Positions 8,555 through 17,752 are shown, counted from the first letter of the stretch. The stretch is 64,000 nt of DNA from a bacterium (GCA_023512255.1 JAILZY010000005.1:18306-82305), one strand, 5' to 3'. Numbers and translations: made by a program. Notes: generated by a model not told the origin, from the sequence alone.

Positions 8555-8674
8555 ATGCCCTCGTTTGTTGACAGGATTAATATTTTGGATACTTATTATC
8601 GGCGTTCTCAAAACTTGTCGATTATGCTATCTAACTGTCACTGCAACCCCAAATATGATGATGCCTATCGATAA
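8555..8674 (+). CDS. Candidate small protein, 39 residues
   Basis: An ATG at 8555 lies 6 nt after a strong GGGAGG ribosome-binding site (within AAGGGAGGT, 8542-8550) and opens a 39-codon frame ending with TAA at 8672-8674. The product begins MPSFVDRINILDTYYRRSQN, then has LSIMLSNCHC, and contains two Cys and a His. No family is recognised and there is no signal peptide. Support is the ribosome-binding site and the promoter-like boxes upstream; against it are the isolation and the repeat-like surroundings. Confidence 0.35.
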   Translation: MPSFVDRINILDTYYRRSQNLSIMLSNCHCNPKYDDAYR

Positions 8675-8979
8675 GAAAGAAAAATTCCCCCTCAAAGCAA
8701 GTAAGCAAGCCGCTAATTTTTTTGGGCATTTGCTTACAATAGCAATCCCTTAAAAGAGTAAAAAAAGTAGCCGCAAGGGCCCAAAACTCAAGCCCCAATC
8801 CCACTCAGAGGAAGTAAGCTATTTCTTTGGAGAAATACGGGAAAATTTAATCAATAACCGAACTAAGTCTAATATAAGTTTAATATAAGGGAAAATATCA
8901 ATCTATGCACAAACCTAACAGAAACAGTATCGAGGCCGGTTTTTCACAATCGCTTTGCAAAAGTCAAGGAGGAATATTC

Positions 8980-9534
8980 ATGAAAAAGTCAAAAACTCTC
9001 TTATCCGCAGTCGGTTTTATCTCTATCTTGTATATTATTGTTGCTCTCGTCATTATAGTCCCTTCAGCCACATGGGCTAATCCTGAGGAACAAGGGGCAA
9101 CCCCGGCAGCCGAGGAGCAGGCAACACCTCCGGCTGAGCAGCCAGCAGCGCCAGCCGCCGCGCAGCCTGCGGCTTCTGAGGAAAAGATCAATATCAACAC
9201 CGCTGGTGAGCAAGAGCTACTGAAGCTCAAAAGAATTACCCCCGATCTAGCCAAGAGAATTATTGCCTACAGAGAGAAAAAAGGCCCCTTCAAGAAAGTT
9301 GAAGACATCCTCAAGGTAAAAGGACTTGGAAATAAGTTCTGGAAAGCGAATAAGAATCGGATGACTGTTGGAGAAGGAACTATAGAGGAAAAGAAACCTG
9401 AAGAAAAGAAGAAAGAGCCAGCAGCTCAACCATCTGAGCAGCCAAAGTCTGAATCTCAGGAACCAGCTACTCCACCAGCAAGTCAAGAGACTACTCCATC
9501 GGCAGAAGGAGAGGCTGCTCCACAGGGAGAGTAG
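8980..9534 (+). CDS. Secreted ComEA-like helix-hairpin-helix protein
   Basis: A 184-residue protein. The ATG at 8980 follows AAGGAGG by 7 nt and gives a clean signal peptide (MKKSKTLL, hydrophobic core, cut near SATWA). A Pro/Ala/Glu-rich linker precedes a helix-hairpin-helix domain (residues about 72-135) with ININTAGEQELLKL and AKRIIAYREKKGPFKKVEDILKVKGLG, close to ComEA. The C-terminus is again Pro/Glu-rich. ComEA binds incoming DNA at the cell surface during transformation; dprA lies about 6 kb away but not in the same operon. An alternative is a structural HhH protein of the periplasm. The DNA-uptake role is inference. Confidence 0.85.
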   Translation: MKKSKTLLSAVGFISILYIIVALVIIVPSATWANPEEQGATPAAEEQATPPAEQPAAPAAAQPAASEEKININTAGEQELLKLKRITPDLAKRIIAYREKKGPFKKVEDILKVKGLGNKFWKANKNRMTVGEGTIEEKKPEEKKKEPAAQPSEQPKSESQEPATPPASQETTPSAEGEAAPQGE

Positions 9535-9733
9535 CCTGCCCACCCAGCATAGGCAAAGTAAGGGTAGGAACCTGAAGGAAAGTGCGCCTCAAGATCTAAT
9601 TGAGGCAGTGATTCTAAGAAAAATTTCAATGCGAGGAGAAAAACCGGCCCTAACGCGTACCTGGCGCGGTAAATTCTCTATCCAGATTCTTGATTTTTTT
9701 CTGGCCGAGGACTTACCGCACCGGGTAGCTTAG

Positions 9734-9840
9734 TGGTTTTCTCGCTAAGTGCAAGAGCATATCTAATTACACAATCAATTAATTGCATGGGCGAACACAA
9801 GGGGGCTGCCCAAATTGTGCATTTGTTAGCGAAAAGACCG
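9734..9840 (+). mobile_element. Palindromic mobile element, family 1, copy B (107 bp)
   Basis: The left end is TGGTTTTCTCGCTAA and the right end is the complement of CGGTCTTTTCGCTAA. It is flanked by CTTAG on both sides (9729-9733 and 9841-9845). The left half (AAGTGC.AGAGCA.ATC.AATTAC.CAATCAATT) matches copy A in the same orientation. It is non-coding. Confidence 0.75.
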
Positions 9841-9845
9841 CTTAG

Positions 9846-9967
9846 TGGTTTTCTCGCTAATAAACTGCGCAAGCCGCGGGCGGCGGGCACAAGGTCTGCC
9901 CCTACTACAATTGAATAGCGTAATTTATCCGCTGCCCACTTGTGTTACGCACTTAGCGAAGGGACCA
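9846..9967 (-). mobile_element. Palindromic mobile element, family 1, copy C (122 bp), inverted and adjacent to copy B
   Basis: The ends are TGGTTTTCTCGCTAA and the complement of TGGTCCCTTCGCTAA. It is flanked by CTTAG at 9841-9845 (shared with copy B) and 9968-9972. Its reverse complement aligns with the right half of copy A, and directly it aligns closely with copy D over most of its length. The three CTTAG copies around B and C suggest one element inserted next to the other at the same target. Confidence 0.75.
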
Positions 9968-10016
9968 CTTAGTTTTTCCTTTACCTCATCATCGGATCTC
10001 GATATTATAGTAGTTG

Positions 10017-12455
10017 ATGATTACCAATAAAGCGGATATTCTCGCCCCTGGGGGAGATGAAGAGGCAGTGAGGGCTGCTATTTTAGCTGGGGCCGATGCG
10101 GTCTATCTTGGGCTTTCGAAGTTTAATGCCCGGATGAAAGCAGCTAATATTTCGGAAGAGTCTTTACCCAGCCTGGTGCATCTGGCACACTCCCGGGGAG
10201 TGAAGATCTACGTTACCCTCAATACCCTTATTACCACTGGCGAGGTTAAAGAATTTCTAGCCTTAGTCAGGGTTTGCCAAAAAGCTGGGGTAGATGCGCT
10301 GATTATTCAAGACCTTGGAGCGCTGTATCTTCTCCAAAAACTCTACCCTGAGCTTCGGACCCATGCCTCAACTCAAACGACCAGCCACAATAGCGGACAA
10401 ATAGAATTTCTTAAACGATTAGGGGTTCGGCAGGTCAATCTTTGCCGGGAGATGTCCCTGTCTGAAATCAGGGAGCTGACCGAAGTTGCCGATCGGATGG
10501 GAATCAAAACCGAGGTCTTTGTTCACGGAGCCTACTGCATCTCATTCTCCGGCCAGTGTCTGATGAGTTCTTTCATTGGCGGCCAGTCTGCCAACCGTGG
10601 GTTGTGCGCTCAGCCCTGTCGCCGGCTCTATTATCTGCGGCCGGGGAAGAGGGATGGAGCCTATCGCCTCAGTCTCAAGGACAACAGTGCTTTCAAAAAA
10701 GCCGCTTCTCTCCTTGAAGCCGGGGTCAAGAGTTTCAAAATTGAAGGTCGTCTCAAAAACTTTTTCTATGTCTACCAAACTGTCCGCGCCTGGCGAGAGC
10801 AGATGGATAGAATCTTGGCCGGCTTGGCTCCAAATGAGGATGATCCAAGGCTGCATGAGGTCTTCAACCGAGGATTTAGCGCGGGATATCTTGAGAGCAG
10901 AATTGGCCGAAAGATGTTTGTTACCTCCCCCTTGGATCAATCCTTGCCCTTAGTCGGGGAGGTCAAAGGGTATCTGGCTGATCGGAGACTCCTTGAGCTG
11001 ACAGAATCGGCTGAGCTGCCAAGGGGGGCCAGGATCAATATTTATAGCCCGGATAATCGGTTTATCTGCACAGCCGTGGTTGAAAATAAGCAGACAGCGA
11101 ATGCCTTCAAGATCCTTCCTGAGCATCGGATGCGGGACAAAATAGTGAAGGGGCATCTGGTCTGCCTCCTGAGGGATAGTGAAAAAATAGCCAATCTTCA
11201 GGCAGAGTTGAGACAAATGAAGGAGTGTGAGCGGCTTCCCTTGTGGGTTAAGCTTGAAGGAAGAGAGGGGCAGCGCTTGAGGGCCAGCTTCAGCAGCGGG
11301 CAAAAGATTGTCTTGGCTGAAAGCTCCATCCTCCTTCAAAAAGCAGCCAAAAATCCCTTGACTCAAGAGGCCGCTTTTTCGGCTTTCAGCAGGCTAGGAG
11401 GCACAGCCTTTGAGTTGAAGGGTGTAGATTGCTCATCTTTGGCCGATAGCCTCTTTCTGCCAGTCAGTGAGCTGAACGCCTTGCGGCGAAAGGCAATCAG
11501 TCAATTGGAGAAAGAGCTTTGGCCAGATTCAGGGGAAAAACTTCCGCCTCCACTACCTCCCGGCGGGGCAGAGTCAGTGAAAACCAGGCTAGTGATCCTG
11601 GTTTCAGAACCTGATGAGGCGGCCATCTTTTCATCTCTTCTGACTTCTCCTGTGCTACTGGAAATAAATAGCGCTGAGGATTTTCAGAAGGCGGCTCCCT
11701 ATCTTGCCAACCATCAGAATATTCTTCCCTTTTTCTCGGCTATCCTTTTTGAAAGGGAGTTTCAAAGACTGGCCAAGATACTCGATGCAGCCATCTGCTC
11801 CAAGGTCGTGGTCAACAATAGTGGCCTTGGCCTTTTGGCTACCGAAAAAGGAATCAGATGGGTTGCTGGCCCCGCTCTTAACTGCACCAACCCCTATACG
11901 GCCAGGGCACTGCGGGAGAAGGGTGGAGCTGAAGGCGTCTTTCTTTCCCCTGAATTGAACCTCGAGCAGCTCAAAGAAGCTAGCAGAGTCGGCTTTGATC
12001 TTGAAACCTGGCTCACCATCCTAGGCCCTATCCTACTTATGACCACCAGGCAATGCCTGCTTAGGGACACAGCAGCCTGTGGTAAGGAAGTGTGCGATGA
12101 GCACTGCCTCGGCTCCTGTCATCAATATGCAGTCTGGTATGATGAGCGGAATATGCCCTTTTATGTCTACAAACGGCCAGGAACCTATACCCAGATTTTC
12201 AATAACGCTATTTTGCTCGCTCCTGAGGCTATTTTGCACCAATTGAGAGGCCGAATATCCTATTTTGTTCTCGATATGCGAAATTTCCCATTCTACCATC
12301 TGAGCAGAGAGGAAAAGAGGATGATCCTGGATTATCTGACTGCTATTTTGGACAAAGGGACTAGTAAGAATAGCCAGGGGCAGGATCAGCACTGGCAAGC
12401 AGTGAAAAGGATTTTATCCCCAACGACAAGCGGACACCTCAAAAGGGGGCTTTGA
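10017..12455 (+). CDS. Peptidase U32 family protein, RlhA/YdcP-like
   Basis: 812 residues from the ATG at 10017 (a TTG lies directly before it). The N-terminal third is a U32 barrel (DILAPGGDEEAVRAAILAGADAVYLG; then HASTQTTSHN near residue 118). The motif HGAYCISFSGQCLMSS...NRGLCAQPCR at about 170-202 supplies four Cys that in RlhA-type proteins probably bind an iron-sulfur cluster. A DUF3656-like middle and a C-terminal region with CGKEVCDEHCLGSC follow. E. coli RlhA hydroxylates 23S rRNA C2501; this protein is about 160 residues longer. rRNA modification is likely but another U32 activity is possible. No clear ribosome-binding site precedes the start, and family-1 elements lie just upstream. 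Confidence 0.87.
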   Translation: MITNKADILAPGGDEEAVRAAILAGADAVYLGLSKFNARMKAANISEESLPSLVHLAHSRGVKIYVTLNTLITTGEVKEFLALVRVCQKAGVDALIIQDLGALYLLQKLYPELRTHASTQTTSHNSGQIEFLKRLGVRQVNLCREMSLSEIRELTEVADRMGIKTEVFVHGAYCISFSGQCLMSSFIGGQSANRGLCAQPCRRLYYLRPGKRDGAYRLSLKDNSAFKKAASLLEAGVKSFKIEGRLKNFFYVYQTVRAWREQMDRILAGLAPNEDDPRLHEVFNRGFSAGYLESRIGRKMFVTSPLDQSLPLVGEVKGYLADRRLLELTESAELPRGARINIYSPDNRFICTAVVENKQTANAFKILPEHRMRDKIVKGHLVCLLRDSEKIANLQAELRQMKECERLPLWVKLEGREGQRLRASFSSGQKIVLAESSILLQKAAKNPLTQEAAFSAFSRLGGTAFELKGVDCSSLADSLFLPVSELNALRRKAISQLEKELWPDSGEKLPPPLPPGGAESVKTRLVILVSEPDEAAIFSSLLTSPVLLEINSAEDFQKAAPYLANHQNILPFFSAILFEREFQRLAKILDAAICSKVVVNNSGLGLLATEKGIRWVAGPALNCTNPYTARALREKGGAEGVFLSPELNLEQLKEASRVGFDLETWLTILGPILLMTTRQCLLRDTAACGKEVCDEHCLGSCHQYAVWYDERNMPFYVYKRPGTYTQIFNNAILLAPEAILHQLRGRISYFVLDMRNFPFYHLSREEKRMILDYLTAILDKGTSKNSQGQDQHWQAVKRILSPTTSGHLKRGL

Positions 12456-12560
12456 TTCCCTTGCTAAGCCTTTTATCACAAGGCCTTTGTGGTTTTCTTA
12501 CTAGCAGACACATTTTATCTTTCGATTTTGTATATGCCCTCTTAAGTGCAGGCATTTAAT

Positions 12561-12634
12561 GTCATTCCCCACATAGGCGGAAATCCAGAGGGTTGCTGCA
12601 ACCATACCTGGATTACCACCTTCGCGGAAATGAC
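12561..12634. repeat. Imperfect palindrome of the GTCATTCCC/GGAATCC type
   Basis: The left arm GTCATTCCCCACATAGGCGG (continuing AAATCCAG) and the right arm (complement GTCATTTCCGCGAAGGTGG, continuing TAATCCAG) form a 27-bp imperfect inverted repeat with a loop of about 20 nt. It resembles the widespread intergenic palindromes of this sequence type found in many bacterial genomes. Both arms have diverged. Confidence 0.7.
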
Positions 12635-12675
12635 GATAAATGTGTCGGTAGTGAAATAATAGTTTATAATATCTA

Positions 12676-12916
12676 TGCTTTTGCACTTTTTTCCGAACCT
12701 TTGATTTTACTGGATTTGCTCTTATATATCAGACACCATAAACCTTTATCAGAACAACCATAAACCCTCGAAACAACCATAAACCCTCAAAGGGGCTTAG
12801 CTCTTATTAGGGTTATGGCTCTCAATGGTAGCTAATAAATAAGAGCGACTGGATTTGCTATTATGAGGTAATTTTTAAAGATTTCAAGGCGTTAAGAAAT
12901 TTCTGCAAAAGTGTAG
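12676..12916 (+). repeat. Palindromic repeat, family 3, copy a, interrupted by a family-2 element
   Basis: The outer parts, 12676-12716 and 12856-12916, match the uninterrupted copy b at 12941-13042 (CTTTTGCACTTTTT at the left, CTGCAAAAGTGTAG at the right, TTGATTTTA.TGG.TTTG in the middle). Removing the inserted element (131 bp) and one 8-bp target copy leaves 102 bp, the same length as copy b. Confidence 0.8.
12717..12847 (-). mobile_element. MITE-like element, family 2, copy 1 (131 bp), with 8-bp target duplication
   Basis: The ends are TGCTCTTAT and ATAAGAGCG. It is flanked by ACTGGATT at 12709-12716 and 12848-12855. Its reverse complement is nearly identical to copy 2 at 37345-37464, except for an extra internal unit of about 17 bp (a repeated GAGGGTTTATGGTTGTT). 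It has no coding capacity and must depend on a transposase elsewhere. Confidence 0.85.
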
Positions 12917-12940
12917 TAATATAATAATCATATAATACTA

Positions 12941-13042
12941 TACTTTTGCACTTTTTCTCTTACCCCTTGATTTTAGTGGGTTTGGTATGAAAGATAATTT
13001 TCAAGAAGTTCAAGGCATGGGGAGAGTTCTGCAAAAGTGTAG
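12941..13042 (+). repeat. Palindromic repeat, family 3, copy b (102 bp, intact)
   Basis: It begins TACTTTTGCACTTTTT and ends CTGCAAAAGTGTAG, so its ends can pair (about 10 bp). It lies 24 nt after copy a in the same orientation. The surroundings are AT-rich and repeat TAATATAATCAT several times. Confidence 0.75.
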
Positions 13043-13114
13043 ATAATATAATCATGTCGAGTAATATAATCATATCCAGAGCTTATTGTAAGGTCAAGCT
13101 TACTGCATCCTGCC

Positions 13115-15532
13115 CTAATCCTCATTTTTCTCGGCATAATCGCACTCCTTATTGGGGCAGATTAATTTGTTCCGGTTTTTAACCAGAAATGGATACCCGC
13201 ACTTTGGACATTTTTCGGCTATCGGCTTATGCCAGGTCGAAAAGTTGCAGGTAGGGTAGCGGCTACAGCTATAGAAGAGCTTTCCTCGTTTAGTTCTTTT
13301 CTCGGTCAGGTATCCACCGCAGCCTGGCTCAGGGCACAAGACGCCGATGCTAATCGGTTTGATGAATTTGCATTTCGGATATTCAACGCAGGATAAAAAC
13401 CGGCCATAGGGACCGACCTTAATTTGCATGGCCGAGCCACATTTTTCGCATTTTTCGTCTTGGGCGAGTTCGGCTTCTTTCTGATCTGAGGTTTTTACCG
13501 AGACAGTGTTTTTACACTTAGGATAGGCTGAGCAGGCTAGAAAATCACCATAGCGGCTATGTTTCAAAACCATAGGGCTGCCGCACTTATCACAGAGCTG
13601 CTTCTGATGTTCATTTTCTCTGATCAAGATTTCATCATTTTCACCCCTGGTAAACTCCTTGGCATTTTTACACTGCGGATAGCCAGTGCAGGAGAGAAAT
13701 TCGCCATTTCGTCCCCACTTGATAGCCATTGGTTTTCCGCACTTTTCGCAAAGTTTGTCGGTCAGGATTCCCTCTCGCTTTACATCCCGCATACTGGTTT
13801 CCGCTTTTTGGACATCTTGGGTGAATGAATCGTAGAAGAAGCGCAGATCCTTGACCCAATCGCGCTTGCCTTCTTCGATCTCATCAAGTCGGCTCTCCAT
13901 CTGAGCGGTGAATTCCACATCCAGGATTTTCGGGAAATTATCAACCAAAAGGTCATTGACCAGCATACCTAATTCCGTAGGGACAAACCTTCCCCGACTG
14001 TCTCTGTTCACATATTCCCGATTGACAATGGTGCTTAAGATAGTGGCATAGGTACTTGGCCGGCCAATTCCCTTCTCTTCCAGTTCCTTAACCAAGGTGG
14101 CATCGGAAAATCGGGACGGAGGCTGGGTAAAGTGCTGTTTCGGCTCTAATTTGCTCAGTGAAACTATCTCTCCCTCTGACAAAGAAGGGAGCTCCTTTTG
14201 TCTGTCTGGTGAAGCAGGGTCAATTTCCTCCTGGGTCTGGGAAGAGCTCTCCTCATCCTGCCCCTCCTGATAGAGCTGCATGAATCCCTTAAAGAGGATA
14301 ATTGATCCGGTGGCCCGGAAAAGATAGCGTCCAGCCTCTAAGTCGATAGTAGTCATATCCATCAGAGCATCTTCCATCTGACAGGCTACAAAGCGGTTCC
14401 AAATGAGCTGATATAGGAGGAATTCCTCTGGCTTCAGATAGGGTTTTATTTTTTCCGGCTCCCGAAAGGTAGAGGTAGGACGTATGGCCTCATGGGCATC
14501 CTGGGCATTATTTTTATTCTTATAAACCCTAGGCCGGGATGGGAGGTACTCCTTGCCAAAGCGGGATGCAATATAAGATCGCACCTCTTGAAGAGATTCC
14601 TCAGCAATGCGGGTTGAGTCCGTCCGCATATAGGTAATTAGACCAGTGCTTCCCTCCTCTCCAAGCTCAATTCCCTCATAGAGCCTTTGAGCAACTGACA
14701 TAGTCTTTTTAGCTGAAAAATGAAGCTTGCGGAAAGCCTCCTGCTGCAATTTGCTGGTAGTAAAAGGAGCAACTGGTTGTTTCTTTTTCTTTTTCCGCTC
14801 AACCTTTATGACCTGAAAATTTTGAGCCTGAAGCTCCTCTACTATTTTCTGAGCCTGAGCCTCAGTCTCAATTTCGGCCTTCTGGCCGTCGATTTTCAAT
14901 AACCTGGCACTAAAGGGTGGGGGGAGACTTCCCTCTAGATAGGCGGTGATTGTCCAATATTCCTTGGAGATGAAATTTTTGATTTCACGCTCCCGCTCGC
15001 AAATTAGCCTTACCGCTACCGACTGCACCCTTCCCGCGCTCAATCCCCACCGTACTTTGCGCCATAGGATAGGGCTGATCTTATATCCTACCAGCCGATC
15101 CAGAATCCGCCTGGCCTGCTGGGCGTTTACCTTGTCCTCATTGATACTGCCAGGGCTGGCTAAGGCCTGAAGAACCGCTTTTTTGGTGATTTCATTAAAC
15201 AGGACCCGATAAATCTGAAAATTCCCGTTCTCTTCCTTCAAGACATTGGCGATATGCCAGCTAATCGCCTCCCCTTCCCGATCAGGGTCTGGCGCCAGAT
15301 AAACGACCTTCACCTTTTGGGCGGCTTTTTTAATCTCTGCCAGAATCTTCTCTTTGCCTTCGATGGTGATATACTCAGGGGTAAATTCATGGTTAATATC
15401 CACCCCTAGGCGATTGGAAGGCAGGTCCTTGACATGCCCCACTGAGGCTTTAACTAAGTACTGTGGTCCTAAAAATTTGGTAATGGTTTTTACCTTGGTG
15501 GGAGACTCTACAATGATAAGAGCATCAGCCAT
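13115..15532 (-). CDS. topA: DNA topoisomerase I with five C-terminal zinc fingers
   Basis: 805 residues from the ATG at 15532 (GGGAGAAG 5 nt upstream); a GTG/ATG-like start five codons earlier would overlap this site. The TOPRIM domain carries LIIVESPTK and APDPDREGEAISWH. The catalytic Tyr is in GLITYMRTDS (about Tyr301). From residue about 600 there are five four-Cys zinc modules, more than the three of E. coli TopA; the first three have the form CEKCGKPM...SCTGYPQCKN. TopA relaxes negative supercoils. It follows dprA by 18 nt, and the cyclophilin-dprA-topA group is probably one transcript. Confidence 0.96.
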   Translation of the reverse strand: MADALIIVESPTKVKTITKFLGPQYLVKASVGHVKDLPSNRLGVDINHEFTPEYITIEGKEKILAEIKKAAQKVKVVYLAPDPDREGEAISWHIANVLKEENGNFQIYRVLFNEITKKAVLQALASPGSINEDKVNAQQARRILDRLVGYKISPILWRKVRWGLSAGRVQSVAVRLICEREREIKNFISKEYWTITAYLEGSLPPPFSARLLKIDGQKAEIETEAQAQKIVEELQAQNFQVIKVERKKKKKQPVAPFTTSKLQQEAFRKLHFSAKKTMSVAQRLYEGIELGEEGSTGLITYMRTDSTRIAEESLQEVRSYIASRFGKEYLPSRPRVYKNKNNAQDAHEAIRPTSTFREPEKIKPYLKPEEFLLYQLIWNRFVACQMEDALMDMTTIDLEAGRYLFRATGSIILFKGFMQLYQEGQDEESSSQTQEEIDPASPDRQKELPSLSEGEIVSLSKLEPKQHFTQPPSRFSDATLVKELEEKGIGRPSTYATILSTIVNREYVNRDSRGRFVPTELGMLVNDLLVDNFPKILDVEFTAQMESRLDEIEEGKRDWVKDLRFFYDSFTQDVQKAETSMRDVKREGILTDKLCEKCGKPMAIKWGRNGEFLSCTGYPQCKNAKEFTRGENDEILIRENEHQKQLCDKCGSPMVLKHSRYGDFLACSAYPKCKNTVSVKTSDQKEAELAQDEKCEKCGSAMQIKVGPYGRFLSCVEYPKCKFIKPISIGVLCPEPGCGGYLTEKRTKRGKLFYSCSRYPTCNFSTWHKPIAEKCPKCGYPFLVKNRNKLICPNKECDYAEKNED

Positions 15533-15550
15533 TTTTTCTTCTCCCATATC

Positions 15551-16648
15551 TTATATCCTTATAAACAGCTTTCCCGGAAGCTGTTTTATAATCCCTTTCA
15601 TTTCTAATGTCAATAAAATAGTATGAATATCCTGTGGGCAAAGCCCGCTCTTTAGGATTATAACATCAATAGGTACAGGATCATAGGAGAGAAGAGCATA
15701 AATTTTGCCCTCTTCCCGCGTCAGTTTTATGTTAGAAGAGGGAGACTGACTGCCGGCTGTCCCGCTAGAGTGCTCGCCGGCGCTGATCCCAAGCTCCTCT
15801 AAGATATCTTCGACTCCCTCGACCAGTCGCGCCCCTTGTTTAATAAGCTGATTGGTGCCGCGGCTTGTGGGAGAGTAGATATTGCCAGGGATGGCCAAAA
15901 CCTCTCTCCCCTGCTCTAGAGCACAATTAGCCGTAATTAGTGCCCCACTTTTTTCTCCAGCTTCAATGATAAGCACACCGGCAGAGATTCCACTAATAAT
16001 ACGATTTCGGATCGGAAAGTTCATCTTGTGGGGCTCGGTACCGAAAGGAAACTCGGACAGCACAGCCCCCTGGTTAGCAATCTGTTCCATCAGGTTTTTA
16101 TTCTCTGGCGGGTAAGCTACATCAAGGCCGCATCCCAGAACGGCTATGGTCTCCCCTGCGCTGGCTAGGGCGCTGCGGTGGGCAATGGTGTCAATGCCGC
16201 GGGCTAGCCCGCTGACGATTAGAAATCCACAGGCCACAAGATCTCGCGAGATTCGTTCCGTAACCAGTTGTCCATAGTGGGTAGCTCTTCGGGAGCCGAC
16301 AATAGCCAGGCTCCTGCTCATATCCTGGGGGAGACTCCCTTTGACATACAAGGCCAGTGGAGGATCATAAATCTCTCGTAAAAGTTGGGGAAATGCAGTA
16401 TCCAGAAGGGTAATAATGGCTGCTTTGGCAAGGTGCGCTTTTTTCTCTTCTTGCCGCACAATCGCCTCAGCATCGGCAAATTGCAGATTTTGAATAAAAA
16501 GCGGACGACATTCAGACCATGAGGCAGCCTTGGCTTTGGCCCGAAAAATTTCCTCTGCTGAGCCAAGTTCATTGATTAGCCGTAATTTTTGCCCAGCCCC
16601 CATGCCGGAAACCGCATTGAGTGCGATCCAAAATTCTCTCTCCTCCAC
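15551..16648 (-). CDS. dprA: DprA/Smf DNA-processing protein
   Basis: 365 residues. A short N-terminal helical region precedes the Rossmann-type DprA domain, with VGSRRATHYG (about 117-126), SGLARGIDTIAHRSAL, GCGLDVAYPPEN, FPFGTEPHKMNFPIRNRIISG and SGALITANCALEQGREVLAIPGN. The C-terminal 60 residues resemble the DprA winged helix. DprA loads RecA on incoming single-stranded DNA in transformation. The ATG at 16648 is preceded by AGGAGAAATCC-like purines. It sits upstream of topA, a common pairing. Confidence 0.95.
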   Translation of the reverse strand: MEEREFWIALNAVSGMGAGQKLRLINELGSAEEIFRAKAKAASWSECRPLFIQNLQFADAEAIVRQEEKKAHLAKAAIITLLDTAFPQLLREIYDPPLALYVKGSLPQDMSRSLAIVGSRRATHYGQLVTERISRDLVACGFLIVSGLARGIDTIAHRSALASAGETIAVLGCGLDVAYPPENKNLMEQIANQGAVLSEFPFGTEPHKMNFPIRNRIISGISAGVLIIEAGEKSGALITANCALEQGREVLAIPGNIYSPTSRGTNQLIKQGARLVEGVEDILEELGISAGEHSSGTAGSQSPSSNIKLTREEGKIYALLSYDPVPIDVIILKSGLCPQDIHTILLTLEMKGIIKQLPGKLFIRI

Positions 16649-16672
16649 CAGGATTTCTCCGCACCTTAAAAG

Positions 16673-17347
16673 CTAGGGAAGAACCCGAATGGATTTGATA
16701 ACTACCGGTACAGCAGGCAGATCACTATGGAATTCTTTGGTGGTTGGAACATTTCCAATCTTGACCACCACATCCATCCCCTCGATCACCTTTCCGAATA
16801 CACAATACCCATACCCCTGCTCTGAGTCGTCCTTATGGTCGAGGAATTTATTATCTTTTAAGTTAATAAAAAATTGCGAGGTGGCACTGTCAACCACCGA
16901 CGTTCTGGCCATAGCCACAGTTCCGGCTGTATTGCTGAGCTTATTGGTAGCTTCATTTTTGATTGGAGGATGGGTTGGCTTCTGGACCATGTCCGCAGTA
17001 AATCCTCCTCCCTGAATGACGAAGTTTGGCACCACCCGGTGAAATATCGTTCCGTCATAAAATTTTTCCTCTACATAGCTTAAGAAATTCTTTACCGTGA
17101 TCGGCGCCTCTTTGGCAAAAAGTTCAATTTTTATCTTTCCCAACGAAGTGTCTATCACTACTAGCGGATTTTTGATCCTTTGAGCTTCCTGCTGCGGCTT
17201 GACTTCTCCTTTTGTGGCCACTGCGGCCTGATTATCCTGGGATTTTACCTCCGGCAGCCTCTGTTGTGCCTGAGTGGAACCGATAACCATTCCTAGTGAA
17301 AAAAGAAAACACACACCCCAAATGCCCAAAAGACGCCTCACGATCAT
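16673..17347 (-). CDS. Periplasmic cyclophilin-type peptidyl-prolyl isomerase
   Basis: 224 residues from ATG 17347, or one codon more from GTG 17350; GGAGG lies 8-11 nt upstream and excludes the outermost GTG at 17359. It begins with a signal peptide (MIVRRLLGIWGVCFLFSLG, cleavage near STQAQ) and a Gln-rich linker. The cyclophilin fold follows from about residue 65: KIELFAKEAPITVKNFLSYV, FYDGTIFHRVVPNFVIQGG, and SQFFINLKDNKFLD. It would speed proline isomerisation in the periplasm. It leads the minus-strand group with dprA and topA, 24 nt before dprA. Confidence 0.94.
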   Translation of the reverse strand: MIVRRLLGIWGVCFLFSLGMVIGSTQAQQRLPEVKSQDNQAAVATKGEVKPQQEAQRIKNPLVVIDTSLGKIKIELFAKEAPITVKNFLSYVEEKFYDGTIFHRVVPNFVIQGGGFTADMVQKPTHPPIKNEATNKLSNTAGTVAMARTSVVDSATSQFFINLKDNKFLDHKDDSEQGYGYCVFGKVIEGMDVVVKIGNVPTTKEFHSDLPAVPVVIKSIRVLP

Positions 17348-17558
17348 CACTGTACACACCTCCGCTTGATTGAAAGAGTAAGTTGGTTGATTAGAGTATA
17401 AGGGTTAAAGATTTTGATTGACCATAGAGCCTCCAATCGAAAACTCTAAAGTAGAAAACATTGGAAAACATTATATAGAATAGTTAAAAATATTGTCAAG
17501 GGAAAGCCTTTTTCGAAAAGATGTGTTACAACCACAAGAGGCTAGTAAAATAATGAAG

Positions 17559-17588
17559 TTGACAGGCCTTATGATTTTTCACTATAGT
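17559..17588 (+). promoter_or_regulatory. Sigma-70-like promoter for the sigma/CHAT operon
   Basis: A perfect TTGACA (17559-17564) and TATAGT (17583-17588) are separated by 18 nt. Transcription would start near 17595, leaving a leader of about 155 nt before the 28-codon leader ORF. A second AT-rich block (17705-17745) lies closer to the ORF and could hold another promoter. Confidence 0.6.
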
Positions 17589-17752
17589 ATGGTTAGGTAT
17601 TCAGAGATCTTGAAGTTTGAGGATATCTTTTTGAATATATCTTAAAATTTGACTACAGGCTGTTATGTTCCGAGTAGACAGAGAAAGAGCGAAAGTTAAT
17701 AAAAAGTTAAATATTTTATAATATATTTATTGATATAATTTAGGAGGCACAA

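Larger units (their letters stand above)
8086..8979. other. Gene-poor AT-rich stretch of about 890 nt
   Basis: Between rnhB and the ComEA-like gene I find one small ORF with a good ribosome-binding site (8555-8674), a promoter-like pair upstream of it (8421-8449), direct repeats such as AATTCAATACG twice near 8210-8240, and a short inverted repeat (GTAAGCAA ... TTGCTTAC, about 8701-8736). A G/C-richer tract at 8770-8830 could fold, but I could not match it to a known riboswitch. Confidence 0.5.

Noticed and set aside
8760..8900. Possible riboswitch before the ComEA-like gene
   Set aside because: I compared the G/C-rich tract with cyclic-di-GMP, cobalamin and other known consensus patterns from memory and found no match.
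12501..12686. A 61-codon minus-strand frame
   Set aside because: It reads through the GTCATTCCC-type palindrome and the repeat cluster, so it is repeat sequence rather than a gene.
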